Notes under the pieces: model-generated
Database searches by the model: none
What the model saw: only the letters and a program-made list of their open reading frames with translations
Told to the model about the DNA's origin: nothing
Shown: in pieces, positions 5,784-13,041 of the stretch
How positions within the stretch are numbered: position 1 is the first letter of the stretch
Layout of the letters: every line of letters begins with the position of its first letter
Translations under genes and position numbers: made by a program
Source of the DNA: an uncultured bacterium
Lineage (GTDB): Bacteria; Patescibacteriota; Saccharimonadia; Saccharimonadales; CAIOMD01
NCBI GenBank assembly: GCA_903880655.1
Contig: CAIRQE010000016.1
Span: 1-17,599, forward strand
Direction of reading: 5' to 3'
DNA length: 17,599 nt

Positions 5784-6854
5784 TTGAAAACAAAAGTAGC
5801 TATCAACGGATTCGGTAGAATAGGCCGAAACGCTTTTAAGGTTGCTTTTGAAAGAGACGATCTTGAGATAGTCGCCCTTAATGATTTAACGGACACTAAG
5901 ACCCTTGCTCATCTCTTAAAGCATGACACTACGTATGGTGCCTATCACCATGAAGTTGGTTTTGATGAAGATAATCTTATAATCAACGGTAAGTCGATAA
6001 AAGTGTACAAGCAGACCGATCCTGCACTGCTCCCTTGGGGAGATATAGGTGTTGATGTTGTAATTGAATCAACTGGTTTTTTTGTTGACCCTGCTAAAGC
6101 GAGAGCTCATATTGACCAAGCTGGAGCCAAGCGTGTCGTTATTAGCGCACCCGCTAAAGGCGAAGGTGCTTCTACGATTGTTATTGGAGTAAACGAAGAC
6201 ACATTAGCTAACGCTGAACCAATCATTAGTAACGCAAGTTGTACTACTAATTGTATTACTCCTGTAATGGATGTTATTCATCAAAATTTTGGTATTGAAA
6301 AAGCGATGATGACAACTGTGCATAGTTATACAGCCAGTCAGAAATTACAAGATGCGCCAGCGAAAGATTTGCGAGAAGCTCGTGCTGCAGCAGAAAATAT
6401 CGTTCCAACTACAACAGGTGCTTCGATCGCGGCAGGACTTGCCTTACCGGCTATAGCCGGTGTTTTCGGGGGGCTTAGTGTACGTGTGCCAACCCCAGTT
6501 GTTTCACTTAGTGATTTCGTAATCATTACCAAGAAAAACGTAACTGTTGATGAGGTGAAAGATGCTTTTAGAAAAGCCGCAGCTGAACCGTATTATCAGG
6601 GTATTTTAGCAGTTACTGATGAGGAACTTGTAAGTAGTGATTTTATTGGTAATAGCCATAGTGCAATTGTTGACTTGCCTCTTACTGCAGTTGTTGGTGA
6701 GAATATGCTCAAAGTTGTTGCTTGGTATGATAACGAATGGGGCTATAGTAATCGACTAATTGAACTCGTGGCTGATACTGGAAAGATACTTCAGGGTGGC
6801 GATACAAAACTGCAGCAAAACTTTCCCGGCCCCGAAGAGGCCCACCTAATATAG
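5784..6854 (+). CDS. gap: Glyceraldehyde-3-phosphate dehydrogenase, phosphorylating, type I
   Basis: The protein has 356 residues. The N-terminal NAD-binding motif INGFGRIGR is at 7-15 and the ALNDLTD segment (31-37) suits NAD binding. The active site is SNASCTTNC (149-157) with nucleophile Cys153 and general base His180 in TVHSYT. Other landmarks are IVPTTTGA, RVPTPVVSLSD and WYDNEWGYS near the C-terminus. It converts glyceraldehyde-3-phosphate, phosphate and NAD to 1,3-bisphosphoglycerate. It starts with TTG 5784, preceded by a GGGGGG run (5772-5777); an upstream in-frame TAA at 5763 rules out a much longer form. A C-terminal tail of about 20 residues beyond the usual end (QGGDTKLQQNFPGPEEAHLI) makes it longer than typical 330-340 residue members. 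It is the first gene of the sugar-phosphate cluster; rpiB follows after 8 bases. Confidence 0.96.
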   Translation: MKTKVAINGFGRIGRNAFKVAFERDDLEIVALNDLTDTKTLAHLLKHDTTYGAYHHEVGFDEDNLIINGKSIKVYKQTDPALLPWGDIGVDVVIESTGFFVDPAKARAHIDQAGAKRVVISAPAKGEGASTIVIGVNEDTLANAEPIISNASCTTNCITPVMDVIHQNFGIEKAMMTTVHSYTASQKLQDAPAKDLREARAAAENIVPTTTGASIAAGLALPAIAGVFGGLSVRVPTPVVSLSDFVIITKKNVTVDEVKDAFRKAAAEPYYQGILAVTDEELVSSDFIGNSHSAIVDLPLTAVVGENMLKVVAWYDNEWGYSNRLIELVADTGKILQGGDTKLQQNFPGPEEAHLI

Positions 6855-6862
6855 ACAAGATA

Positions 6863-7315
6863 ATGCAGCTTTTTATTGCATCTGATCACCGAGGTTTTGA
6901 TCTTAAGAACTATGTAAAAACATATCTAGATTCAAAAGGATATCAAGTTATTGATGTTGGTGATAAGAAATTGAACCCCAATGACGACTACCCATTGTTT
7001 GCTACTAAAGCAGTACGAAAAATAATTTTCTCAAATGACAAAGATGCCCGGGGTATTTTATTTTGCGGTAGTGGCCAAGGAATGGTAATGGCGGCAAATC
7101 GGTTTAAAGGTATTCGCGCCGGCCTTGGATGGAGCGTGGAAGCTGCTAAAGGAATACGTAATGATGAAGACAGTAATCTACTTGTTATTCCTGCGGATGT
7201 TTTTGCTAAAGATAAGGATAGGCTTCATTTGATAATAGATACTTGGTTAAATACTCCTTTCGCTAATGCGCCTCGCTATAGAAGGCGTCTGCAAGAACTT
7301 GATGAGCTTTCCTGA
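6863..7315 (+). CDS. rpiB: Ribose-5-phosphate isomerase B / RpiB-LacA family
   Basis: This 150-residue protein matches RpiB throughout. SDHRGFDLK is at 7-15, the catalytic cysteine is in ILFCGSGQG (Cys68), ANRFKGIRA at 78-86 matches the phosphate/sugar-binding loop, and RNDEDSNLLVIPA (99-111) corresponds to the RxHNxANVL segment. It interconverts ribose-5-phosphate and ribulose-5-phosphate in the non-oxidative pentose phosphate pathway. It follows gap by 8 bases with no strong ribosome site, so it is probably in the gap transcript. The gene ends with TGA, evidence that TGA is a true stop in this organism. The epimerase-like gene begins 25 bases later from its own promoter-like box. A LacA-type galactose isomerase role is unlikely given the neighbours. 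Confidence 0.92.
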   Translation: MQLFIASDHRGFDLKNYVKTYLDSKGYQVIDVGDKKLNPNDDYPLFATKAVRKIIFSNDKDARGILFCGSGQGMVMAANRFKGIRAGLGWSVEAAKGIRNDEDSNLLVIPADVFAKDKDRLHLIIDTWLNTPFANAPRYRRRLQELDELS

Positions 7316-7327
7316 GTCTTAATGCGT

Positions 7328-7333
7328 TATACT
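7328..7333 (+). promoter_or_regulatory. -10 box giving a leaderless epimerase-like transcript
   Basis: TATACT ends seven bases before ATG 7341, the distance at which a transcript starts. No Shine-Dalgarno site exists between them. No convincing -35 box is seen at 16-18 bases. Confidence 0.5.
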
Positions 7334-7340
7334 TTTAGGT

Positions 7341-7985
7341 ATGAGTATCATATGCCCCACCGTCCTTGCAGATAACAGCCATGACCTGAGAGATCAAATT
7401 GAGCGCGTAGCGGGTTTCGCAAAACGAATTCAAATAGATCTAACTGACGGTATTTTTACCAAGAATAAAACAGTCGAATTAAAGCATGTTTGGATTCCAG
7501 AAGGAATTGAGACAGATATCCATCTTATGTACCAAGAGCCCGAGCATGTCCTCTCATTACTTGTTGAATTACACCCATCAATGGTGATTGTTCACGCTGA
7601 AAGTGGGGCAGATATCCCCTATCTTGCATCAAAATTAAGGATACAAGGAATTAAAACTGGTGTTGCTATCCTGCCAGAAACAACTATCAGTGAAGTAGCC
7701 TACATTTTCCCCCACGTTCAACATGTCCTGCTTTTTGCAGGCAATCTTGGTTCATTCGGGGGAAGCGCAAGACTCGGAGTACTCGATAAAGTAGAGCAAA
7801 TTCGAAAAATAGATAAAAGAATTGAAATTGGCTGGGATGGCGGAGCAAATAATGAAAATTGTCAGAAAATTGCTGAAGCGGGCGTCCAGGTAATTAACGT
7901 CGGAGGAGCAATCCAAAACAGTGAAAACCCTCAAGATGCTTATGCTACAATGGAAGTATTAATAACTTCTATAAATAATGCCTAA
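7341..7985 (+). CDS. Ribulose-phosphate 3-epimerase family protein, divergent active site
   Basis: This 214-residue protein has a TIM-barrel pattern of the epimerase family: ICPTVLAD (4-11), IDLTDGIF (32-39), DIHLM (59-63), VIVHAE (82-87), LGSFGGSA (136-143) and WDGGA (165-169). The canonical enzyme binds metal through His, Asp, His and Asp. Here the first His of HxDVMDG is Gln31, while Asp33, His61 and Asp166 are retained. The catalytic-loop Ser of PSILSAD is Thr7, and the PGFGGQ loop reads GSFGGS. It may still epimerise ribulose-5-phosphate to xylulose-5-phosphate, which its position between rpiB and transketolase supports, or it may have shifted specificity (for example an allulose- or hexulose-phosphate). 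It overlaps the transketolase-N gene by 8 bases. A leaderless start at ATG 7341 is likely. Confidence 0.8.
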   Translation: MSIICPTVLADNSHDLRDQIERVAGFAKRIQIDLTDGIFTKNKTVELKHVWIPEGIETDIHLMYQEPEHVLSLLVELHPSMVIVHAESGADIPYLASKLRIQGIKTGVAILPETTISEVAYIFPHVQHVLLFAGNLGSFGGSARLGVLDKVEQIRKIDKRIEIGWDGGANNENCQKIAEAGVQVINVGGAIQNSENPQDAYATMEVLITSINNA

Positions 7986-8835
7986 AAAATATTCACTTAT
8001 TGAACTAGAACAACTCGCAAATTCTATTCGAAAAGATATAATTACGATGCTCGAGCATGCGGGGAGTGGTCATTCGGCAGGTCCACTTGGCCTAGCAGAT
8101 ATTTTTACGGCATTATATTTTGATATTCTTCGTTATGACCCTAAGAAACCAAATTGGAATGAGCGGGATATTATATTACTCAGTAACGGACACTGTATTC
8201 CAGTACAGTATGCAACCATGGCAGAGGCAGGTTTTTTTGATAAAAAAGAGCTACTTACTCTTCGTAAATTTGGGGCAAGATTGCAGGGCCATCCTGAACG
8301 GCTTCGTTTGCCTGGACTTGAGAATACGAGCGGTCCGCTGGGTAGCGGCCTTAGCCAAGGTATTGGCATGGCTCTTGGTCTTAGGCTTAGTAAAATGCCG
8401 CATCGCTATGTGTATGTAGTACTTGGTGATGGAGAACTTGATGAAGGGAATGTATGGGAAGCTGCCATGCTCGCCCCTAAGTACAAATTAAATAATCTGA
8501 TTGCCATTATAGACAGAAACAACATTCAGATTGATGGACCTACGGAATCAGTTCTTCCGCTTGAGAATCTAAAAGATAAATGGGAAGCTTTCGGGTGGCA
8601 TGTTATTGAAATAGACGGTAATAATATTGAAGCGTTTATAGATGCTGCTGCTATGGCAAAGGCAATTGTCGAAAAACCGGTAATGATTATCGCCCATACC
8701 ATTCCTGGAAAAGGTGTGGATTTCATGGAATATGACTTTCACTGGCATGGCAAAGCGCCCAATCACGATGAAGCAGTGAAAGCACTAAATGAGCTCCGCA
8801 CATTAGGTGGAAAGATTAGGAGTGAGCATGAGTGA
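7978..8835 (+). CDS. Transketolase, N-terminal (TPP-binding) subunit
   Basis: This 285-residue protein corresponds to the first half of transketolase in its split form. SGHSAGPLG (30-38) carries the conserved active-site histidine. GHPE lies at 104-107. The thiamine-diphosphate motif begins at GDGELDEG (150-157) and ends at DRNNIQIDG (179-187). It must pair with the C-terminal subunit encoded directly downstream to transfer two-carbon units from xylulose-5-phosphate. The start ATG 7978 sits inside the end of the epimerase gene (ATGCCTAA overlap) with no ribosome binding site, which suggests re-initiation after the upstream stop. Its own stop overlaps the next start by 8 bases (ATGAGTGA), so the pair should be made in fixed ratio. 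1-deoxyxylulose-5-phosphate synthase is less likely given length and neighbours. Confidence 0.94.
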   Translation: MPKKYSLIELEQLANSIRKDIITMLEHAGSGHSAGPLGLADIFTALYFDILRYDPKKPNWNERDIILLSNGHCIPVQYATMAEAGFFDKKELLTLRKFGARLQGHPERLRLPGLENTSGPLGSGLSQGIGMALGLRLSKMPHRYVYVVLGDGELDEGNVWEAAMLAPKYKLNNLIAIIDRNNIQIDGPTESVLPLENLKDKWEAFGWHVIEIDGNNIEAFIDAAAMAKAIVEKPVMIIAHTIPGKGVDFMEYDFHWHGKAPNHDEAVKALNELRTLGGKIRSEHE

Positions 8836-9811
8836 TCTATTCCTTAATGATTATGCAAAAGAAGATGTCGAAAAAGTACCCATTCGCAAGGGATTTGGAG
8901 AGGGCTTAAAAAAAGCAGGCGAAATCAGTGAGGAAGTAGTAGCACTCTGTGCTGATCTCACCGAGAGCACACAAATGCATCTTTTTAAAGAAGCCTTTCC
9001 CGATAGATTTTTTGAAGTCGGAGTTGCGGAACAAAATTTAGTAACTGTAGGGTCAGGCTTGGCAGCTATGGGTAAAATACCTTTCGTTTCTAGCTATGCT
9101 GCTTTCTCGCCAGGTAGGAACTGGGAACAAATACGCACAACTATTGCGCTAAATGATCGGCCAGTAAAAATTGTTGGCTCACACGCTGGTTTATACACGG
9201 GAGCTGATGGCGCCACACATCAAATGCTTGAAGATATTGCTTTGATGCGGGTTATGCCAAACATGGTTGTGGTTATACCCGGTGATTCAATTGAAGCTCA
9301 AAAAGCAACTCTCGCTTTAGCAAAAGATAGTCGCCCAGCTTACTTAAGGCTAGCAAGAGAGGCAACGCCAGTTTTAACAACCGAGATAACACCCTTTGAA
9401 ATAGGAAAAGCATATCTAATGAGGGAAGGCGGTGCCCTATCTATTATTTCAACCGGCACCATGACATATAAAGCACTTATGGCAGCGCGACAACTTGCAA
9501 ATGATGGGATTGAAGTAGATGTTTTGCATGTACCAACCATTAAACCTCTTGATGCAGTCGCTATTATTAAAACAGCAAGCAAAACTGGAGTTGTTATAAC
9601 TATTGAAGAGGCTCAAATAAATGGTGGACTGGGCGGTGCAGTAAGTGAGTTACTTGCAGAGCACAAACCAACACATGTTTTTCGTATGGGTATGAATGAT
9701 CATTTTGGCGAAAGCGGCACTCCTGAGGAGCTTTTCGAACAATTCGGTTTATCCATAAAACATATTGTGCTCAAGGCACACGCTGTACTCAGTGAACTTA
9801 AAAAACAATAA
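8828..9811 (+). CDS. Transketolase, C-terminal (pyrimidine-binding) subunit
   Basis: This 327-residue protein carries the Pyr domain and the C-terminal domain of split transketolase. The glutamate that activates thiamine diphosphate is in VGVAEQN (Glu68 counted from ATG 8828). Other landmarks are LCADLTEST (40-48), FVSSYAAF, and the donor/acceptor loop SHAGLYTGADGATHQ with its conserved histidines. The Rossmann-like C-terminal domain has ALMAARQLANDGIEVDVLHV. ATG 8828 is preferred over an earlier in-frame TTG at 8807 because AGGAG (8818-8822) lies five bases before it. It functions only together with the N-terminal subunit just upstream. The aldolase gene follows after 11 bases. Confidence 0.94.
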   Translation: MSDLFLNDYAKEDVEKVPIRKGFGEGLKKAGEISEEVVALCADLTESTQMHLFKEAFPDRFFEVGVAEQNLVTVGSGLAAMGKIPFVSSYAAFSPGRNWEQIRTTIALNDRPVKIVGSHAGLYTGADGATHQMLEDIALMRVMPNMVVVIPGDSIEAQKATLALAKDSRPAYLRLAREATPVLTTEITPFEIGKAYLMREGGALSIISTGTMTYKALMAARQLANDGIEVDVLHVPTIKPLDAVAIIKTASKTGVVITIEEAQINGGLGGAVSELLAEHKPTHVFRMGMNDHFGESGTPEELFEQFGLSIKHIVLKAHAVLSELKKQ

Positions 9812-9822
9812 AGGAGCAAAAG

Positions 9823-10734
9823 ATGGCTTTATCGATGCAACAAATAAAAAAGAATTGTGAAAATGCTCGAGCAGCGATGGAACGAGCTCGTAAAGGTCAC
9901 TACGCCATTGGCGCCTTTAATATAGATAATCAGGAAACCCTCATTGCAGTCTCAAGAGCAGCCCAAAAACTCAAAGCCCCAGTTATGGTTGAAGTGAGTG
10001 ATGGTGAAGTTAAGGCTATGGGACTCGATAACATCCGTGACATGGTAGATAACTATAAAGCTGAGTACGGTATCGAAATGTATATTAATCTCGACCACAG
10101 CCCTAGCGTAGAAGCTGCAAAGCAGGGTATCGAAGCGGGCTTTGAATTTATCCATATTGATGTGAGTCAGGCAGACCATTCGGCTTCAGATAAAAAGATT
10201 ATCGATGCCACAAAGGAAATAGTCGCTTACGCAAAATTCACTGGAGCCTTAGTGGAAAGTGAGCCTCATTATTTCGGCGGCGGCAGCAATGTTTTCAAAG
10301 AAGCCTTTGACTATGATGAAATAAAGAAAACATTCAGTAATCCAAAGGTTGCCAAGCAATTTGCAGAGAAAACCGGCATAGATACATTTGCTGCAGCAGT
10401 GGGAAATCTTCATGGCAATTATCCTGTGCCTAAAATGCTCGATCTTCAGTTACTCGCAAAAATTAGAAAATCGCTGGATTGTAATATTAGTTTGCACGGT
10501 GGAAGTGATACTCCGGGGCACTATTTTGAAGAGGCAGTAAAAATCGGGGTTACCAAGATAAATATAAATAGTGATATGCGTCGAGCTTTTAGGGAGACGC
10601 TGGAAAAGGTACTCAGGGATAACCCGGATGAATACGCAGTCGTTAAACTAATGCCCACTGTATATGAAGCTGTCCAAAAGGTAGTTGAAAACAAGCTTCA
10701 TAGCTACAATTCCATAGGAAAAGCAGTGCTTTAG
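9823..10734 (+). CDS. fba: Class II (zinc-dependent) fructose-bisphosphate aldolase
   Basis: The protein has 303 residues. Class II landmarks are GAFNIDN (30-36), NLDHS (89-93) with catalytic Asp91 and zinc ligand His92, a glutamate in ESEP (145-148), GNLHGNY (194-200) with His197, and SLHGGSD (223-229) with His225. These match the metal and substrate-phosphate sites of the family. It cleaves fructose-1,6-bisphosphate to dihydroxyacetone phosphate and glyceraldehyde-3-phosphate, or runs in reverse. The section at 111-130 differs from the common IDGSxxPxEEN pattern (IDVSQADHSASDKK), so a tagatose- or sedoheptulose-bisphosphate preference is possible. AAGGAG (9811-9816) overlaps the previous stop and sits six bases before ATG 9823, giving a strong start. 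It is the last gene before a new promoter. Confidence 0.93.
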   Translation: MALSMQQIKKNCENARAAMERARKGHYAIGAFNIDNQETLIAVSRAAQKLKAPVMVEVSDGEVKAMGLDNIRDMVDNYKAEYGIEMYINLDHSPSVEAAKQGIEAGFEFIHIDVSQADHSASDKKIIDATKEIVAYAKFTGALVESEPHYFGGGSNVFKEAFDYDEIKKTFSNPKVAKQFAEKTGIDTFAAAVGNLHGNYPVPKMLDLQLLAKIRKSLDCNISLHGGSDTPGHYFEEAVKIGVTKININSDMRRAFRETLEKVLRDNPDEYAVVKLMPTVYEAVQKVVENKLHSYNSIGKAVL

Positions 10735-10746
10735 GCTAAGCATAAG

Positions 10747-10755
10747 TGGTATACT
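10747..10755 (+). promoter_or_regulatory. Extended -10 promoter of the PfkB kinase gene
   Basis: TGGTATACT is an extended -10 element (TGn plus TATACT). Transcription would begin near 10762, about four bases before ATG 10766, so the message is almost leaderless. No Shine-Dalgarno site is present. Confidence 0.55.
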
Positions 10756-10765
10756 ACAGTTAAAT

Positions 10766-11746
10766 ATGAGTGGGCAAAAAGTACGACATGAAATAAAGAT
10801 TCTTTCTATTGGCGGTGCCTTGCAAGATGTTTTCTTGCAGGGAAAAATTTTTACTCCAAAACATGAACATAATGAGATAGTTGAAGAGTTTGTGATGGGT
10901 TCCAAGAATCAGCTTGATGGGGTTATTTTTTCTACAGGTGGGGGTGCAACTAACGCAAGCGTAACATTTTCTCGACAAGGCTTCCATGCTATGTATATGG
11001 GTAAGATAGGGCATGATATAGCTGGAAAAGCTATCTTAGATGATCTTCACGCCAATGGGGTTGATACATCCTTAGTTGGTTACTCAAAGGAAATGGGAAG
11101 TGGCTACTCTGCAATATTGCTCGCACCAAATGGTGAGCGTACTATCATGTCTTACCGTGGTGCGAGTGCGCACTACGATCTTAAAGAATCAGATTTCCAT
11201 GAGCTTGAGGCAGACTGGTTCTACATTACATCTCTTGATGGTAATTTTGAGGTTCTCGATACGGTCTTTGCATATGCCAAGAAGAAAGGCATAAAGATTG
11301 CCATGAATCCTGGTGGAAAAGAATTGGCCGACAAGGCAAATCTAAGAAAATTAATTCCACAACTGACTCTACTCTCTATGAATAAAGATGAAATGCAAGA
11401 AATATATGAAGGCAAAACTATGGAAGAACTTGTCAGGTCTGCTAAAAGCGATGTTCCATATGTAATCGTAACTGATGGTCCGCACGGAGCAGTTGCTGCA
11501 GATATGCATCATATTATTGCTGCGGGTATGTATGAAGACGTTCCGGTAATCGATAGAACTGGAGCTGGTGACGCTTTTAGTTCCGGATTCACGGCTATGA
11601 TTGCGGCAAATGAAAGTTTAGAGAAAGCAATAACATTTGCCAGCGCAAACTCAACAAGTGTCGTGGGATCTATTGGTGCCAAATCTGGTATTCTCGATGA
11701 TTCAGCAAAACTGCATAAAATGGAAGTTTCGATAAAGGATTTTTAA
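10766..11746 (+). CDS. PfkB/ribokinase-family carbohydrate kinase
   Basis: This 326-residue protein has the ribokinase fold signatures. GGGATNASVTFSRQG (58-72) is the first PfkB signature region, and DRTGAGDAF (263-271) is the second, with catalytic base Asp269 and the anion hole GAGD. LLSMNKDEM (202-210) is the usual nucleotide-domain segment. Substrates of this family include ribose, fructose, fructose-6-phosphate, tagatose-6-phosphate and nucleosides. Placement right after aldolase makes fructose-6-phosphate to fructose-1,6-bisphosphate a reasonable role, but family sequence alone does not settle it. It has its own near-leaderless promoter, so it may be regulated apart from the aldolase operon. 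Residues 28-50 form an N-terminal insertion (TPKHEHNEIVEEFVMGSK), possibly a lid element. Confidence 0.9.
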   Translation: MSGQKVRHEIKILSIGGALQDVFLQGKIFTPKHEHNEIVEEFVMGSKNQLDGVIFSTGGGATNASVTFSRQGFHAMYMGKIGHDIAGKAILDDLHANGVDTSLVGYSKEMGSGYSAILLAPNGERTIMSYRGASAHYDLKESDFHELEADWFYITSLDGNFEVLDTVFAYAKKKGIKIAMNPGGKELADKANLRKLIPQLTLLSMNKDEMQEIYEGKTMEELVRSAKSDVPYVIVTDGPHGAVAADMHHIIAAGMYEDVPVIDRTGAGDAFSSGFTAMIAANESLEKAITFASANSTSVVGSIGAKSGILDDSAKLHKMEVSIKDF

Positions 11747-11752
11747 TGCTAA

Positions 11753-11761
11753 TGCTATTAT
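11753..11761 (+). promoter_or_regulatory. Possible extended -10 promoter for the 418-residue gene
   Basis: TGCTATTAT resembles an extended -10 box. Transcription would start near 11768, about 17 bases before ATG 11785. No Shine-Dalgarno site is visible, so this is a weak call, and read-through from the kinase gene is equally possible. Confidence 0.3.
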
Positions 11762-11784
11762 TTAAACAAGAGAATATTTAATTT

Positions 11785-13041
11785 ATGTCACGACTATTAT
11801 CTGATTTATTGGAAGCAACTGAGCCAATGTTCAGCCTTGCCATCCGCCAACTTGAGGAGGTGAGCGGTGCTAGTGGTGCAGATATTCGTTTAAGCGCCGA
11901 AATTATCGGTCAAGTACAACTTAAGACAAAACAGCTTGGTCTTGACCCGAACGACACTACAGGGAAAGAGCTTTATTACGCATTAATGGAGCATGTGAGA
12001 AAAAACGATATTCATCTCATGCATGCAATTGGCGGTAAAGATGGAGACAGCCCAAGCCAACTTATGCCACTTATGAAAAAAGCAGCTGAAAGAGTAAAAT
12101 TGAATCGAAAATGTTGGGTGCTCAAAAAGAGCGTCGCTAAAGAATTTCTTAAAAAGACACCACCACCTACCATCATGAAACTATTGGGCTATAAAAGCAT
12201 TGACAGCATGCTTAAGAATGAAAGCATATTTGAAATTTATGGTGCACTTAGATTTGCCGAGGGGCCTGAGTGGCTCAATAATTTTGATGCACAGTATAAA
12301 ACAATTAGCCCTTCAGATTTTGAGCAAAGAAACATAGAGATAGTTGAGATGCCAGCCGACAGGTGGGGTGAAATCACGAAGCCTTTTATACACAAAAAGC
12401 GACACAATATTACGCATCTCAAAGAGCTCGGGGTAATTCTAATGCTACCAATCACTCTAGACTCAATGCCGGGCATTACGATTACTGTCATGCCGCTTCT
12501 TTTTCATTATATAAATGAGATAAGACTGTATAGTGCTTTCTTCAAACTACAACAAGTTAAGCCAGATTTTGCCCAGATAGTTATCGATACGCTTATAGCT
12601 GATCCAGGTGAAGCCGCCATTATGGCGGGTCAGAAAATTCACTGGAGAGTTATTCAAAGATACTTCGGTAAGCTCGAGAGCGAATATCATCCTGAGATTT
12701 TCGAACCACATGTCCAGCCAGAGGATCTCCATTGGCGCAAAGCCGAACATATTCTTTACGATATCGACCCTGAGCTCGCATGGTGGAAAGACCTTGATTA
12801 TGTCGGAGTCATGCATCAGGGACGACCTGTATCACTTAACCTACTTGATATTGCCGTTTCCTATAGCACCCAGACACCATATAAAGAGCGTGCAGTGTAT
12901 CACTTCAGGGAAAGTCTTTGGAATGAGGTATTTGAGAGATACATGGGTCATAAAGTACTCGAAGATCAGGTACTTAAGCAATTAGACAATAATCTCATTG
13001 CTCCTGAGACTATTCATAAAAGTTTAATTGGTAGAGCATAG
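11785..13041 (+). CDS. Uncharacterised 418-residue protein
   Basis: I do not recognise a family. The protein is soluble-looking, with no signal peptide and no clear transmembrane helix; a moderately hydrophobic stretch at 217-240 is probably a buried core. It is rich in charged residues and aromatics. Visible blocks are an N-terminal helical region (1-75), MHAIGGKDGDSPSQLMPLMKK (79-99), a PPPTIMKLLGYKSIDSMLK segment (126-144) that looks like a small helix-turn unit, FIHKKRHNITHLKELG (201-216), AGQKIHWRVIQRYFGKLESEYHPEIF (281-306), and PEDLHWRKAEHILYDIDPELAWWKDL (312-337). Conserved-looking histidines and tryptophans in the last two blocks could form a site. The stop TAG abuts the ATG of the SLOG protein gene with zero gap, so the two are almost certainly co-translated. 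The start ATG 11785 lacks a ribosome binding site. Confidence 0.85.
   Translation: MSRLLSDLLEATEPMFSLAIRQLEEVSGASGADIRLSAEIIGQVQLKTKQLGLDPNDTTGKELYYALMEHVRKNDIHLMHAIGGKDGDSPSQLMPLMKKAAERVKLNRKCWVLKKSVAKEFLKKTPPPTIMKLLGYKSIDSMLKNESIFEIYGALRFAEGPEWLNNFDAQYKTISPSDFEQRNIEIVEMPADRWGEITKPFIHKKRHNITHLKELGVILMLPITLDSMPGITITVMPLLFHYINEIRLYSAFFKLQQVKPDFAQIVIDTLIADPGEAAIMAGQKIHWRVIQRYFGKLESEYHPEIFEPHVQPEDLHWRKAEHILYDIDPELAWWKDLDYVGVMHQGRPVSLNLLDIAVSYSTQTPYKERAVYHFRESLWNEVFERYMGHKVLEDQVLKQLDNNLIAPETIHKSLIGRA

Noticed and set aside
6338..6532. Antisense frame within gap
   Set aside because: It is a shadow of a strongly conserved enzyme gene with no start signal or domain of its own; the same applies to antisense frames in fba, the transketolase genes and uvrB.
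7313..7315. TGA recoding as in Gracilibacteria or SR1
   Set aside because: TGA ends rpiB at the expected length and ends transketolase N at the start of its partner, and no conserved domain contains an in-frame TGA.
8807..8827. Earlier TTG start for the transketolase C subunit
   Set aside because: AGGAG sits five bases before ATG 8828, which also gives a typical coupled overlap with the N subunit stop.
12608..12985. Alternative plus-strand frame of about 125 residues inside the 418-residue gene
   Set aside because: It has no ribosome binding site, its composition resembles out-of-frame translation, and the 418-residue frame is continuous through it.
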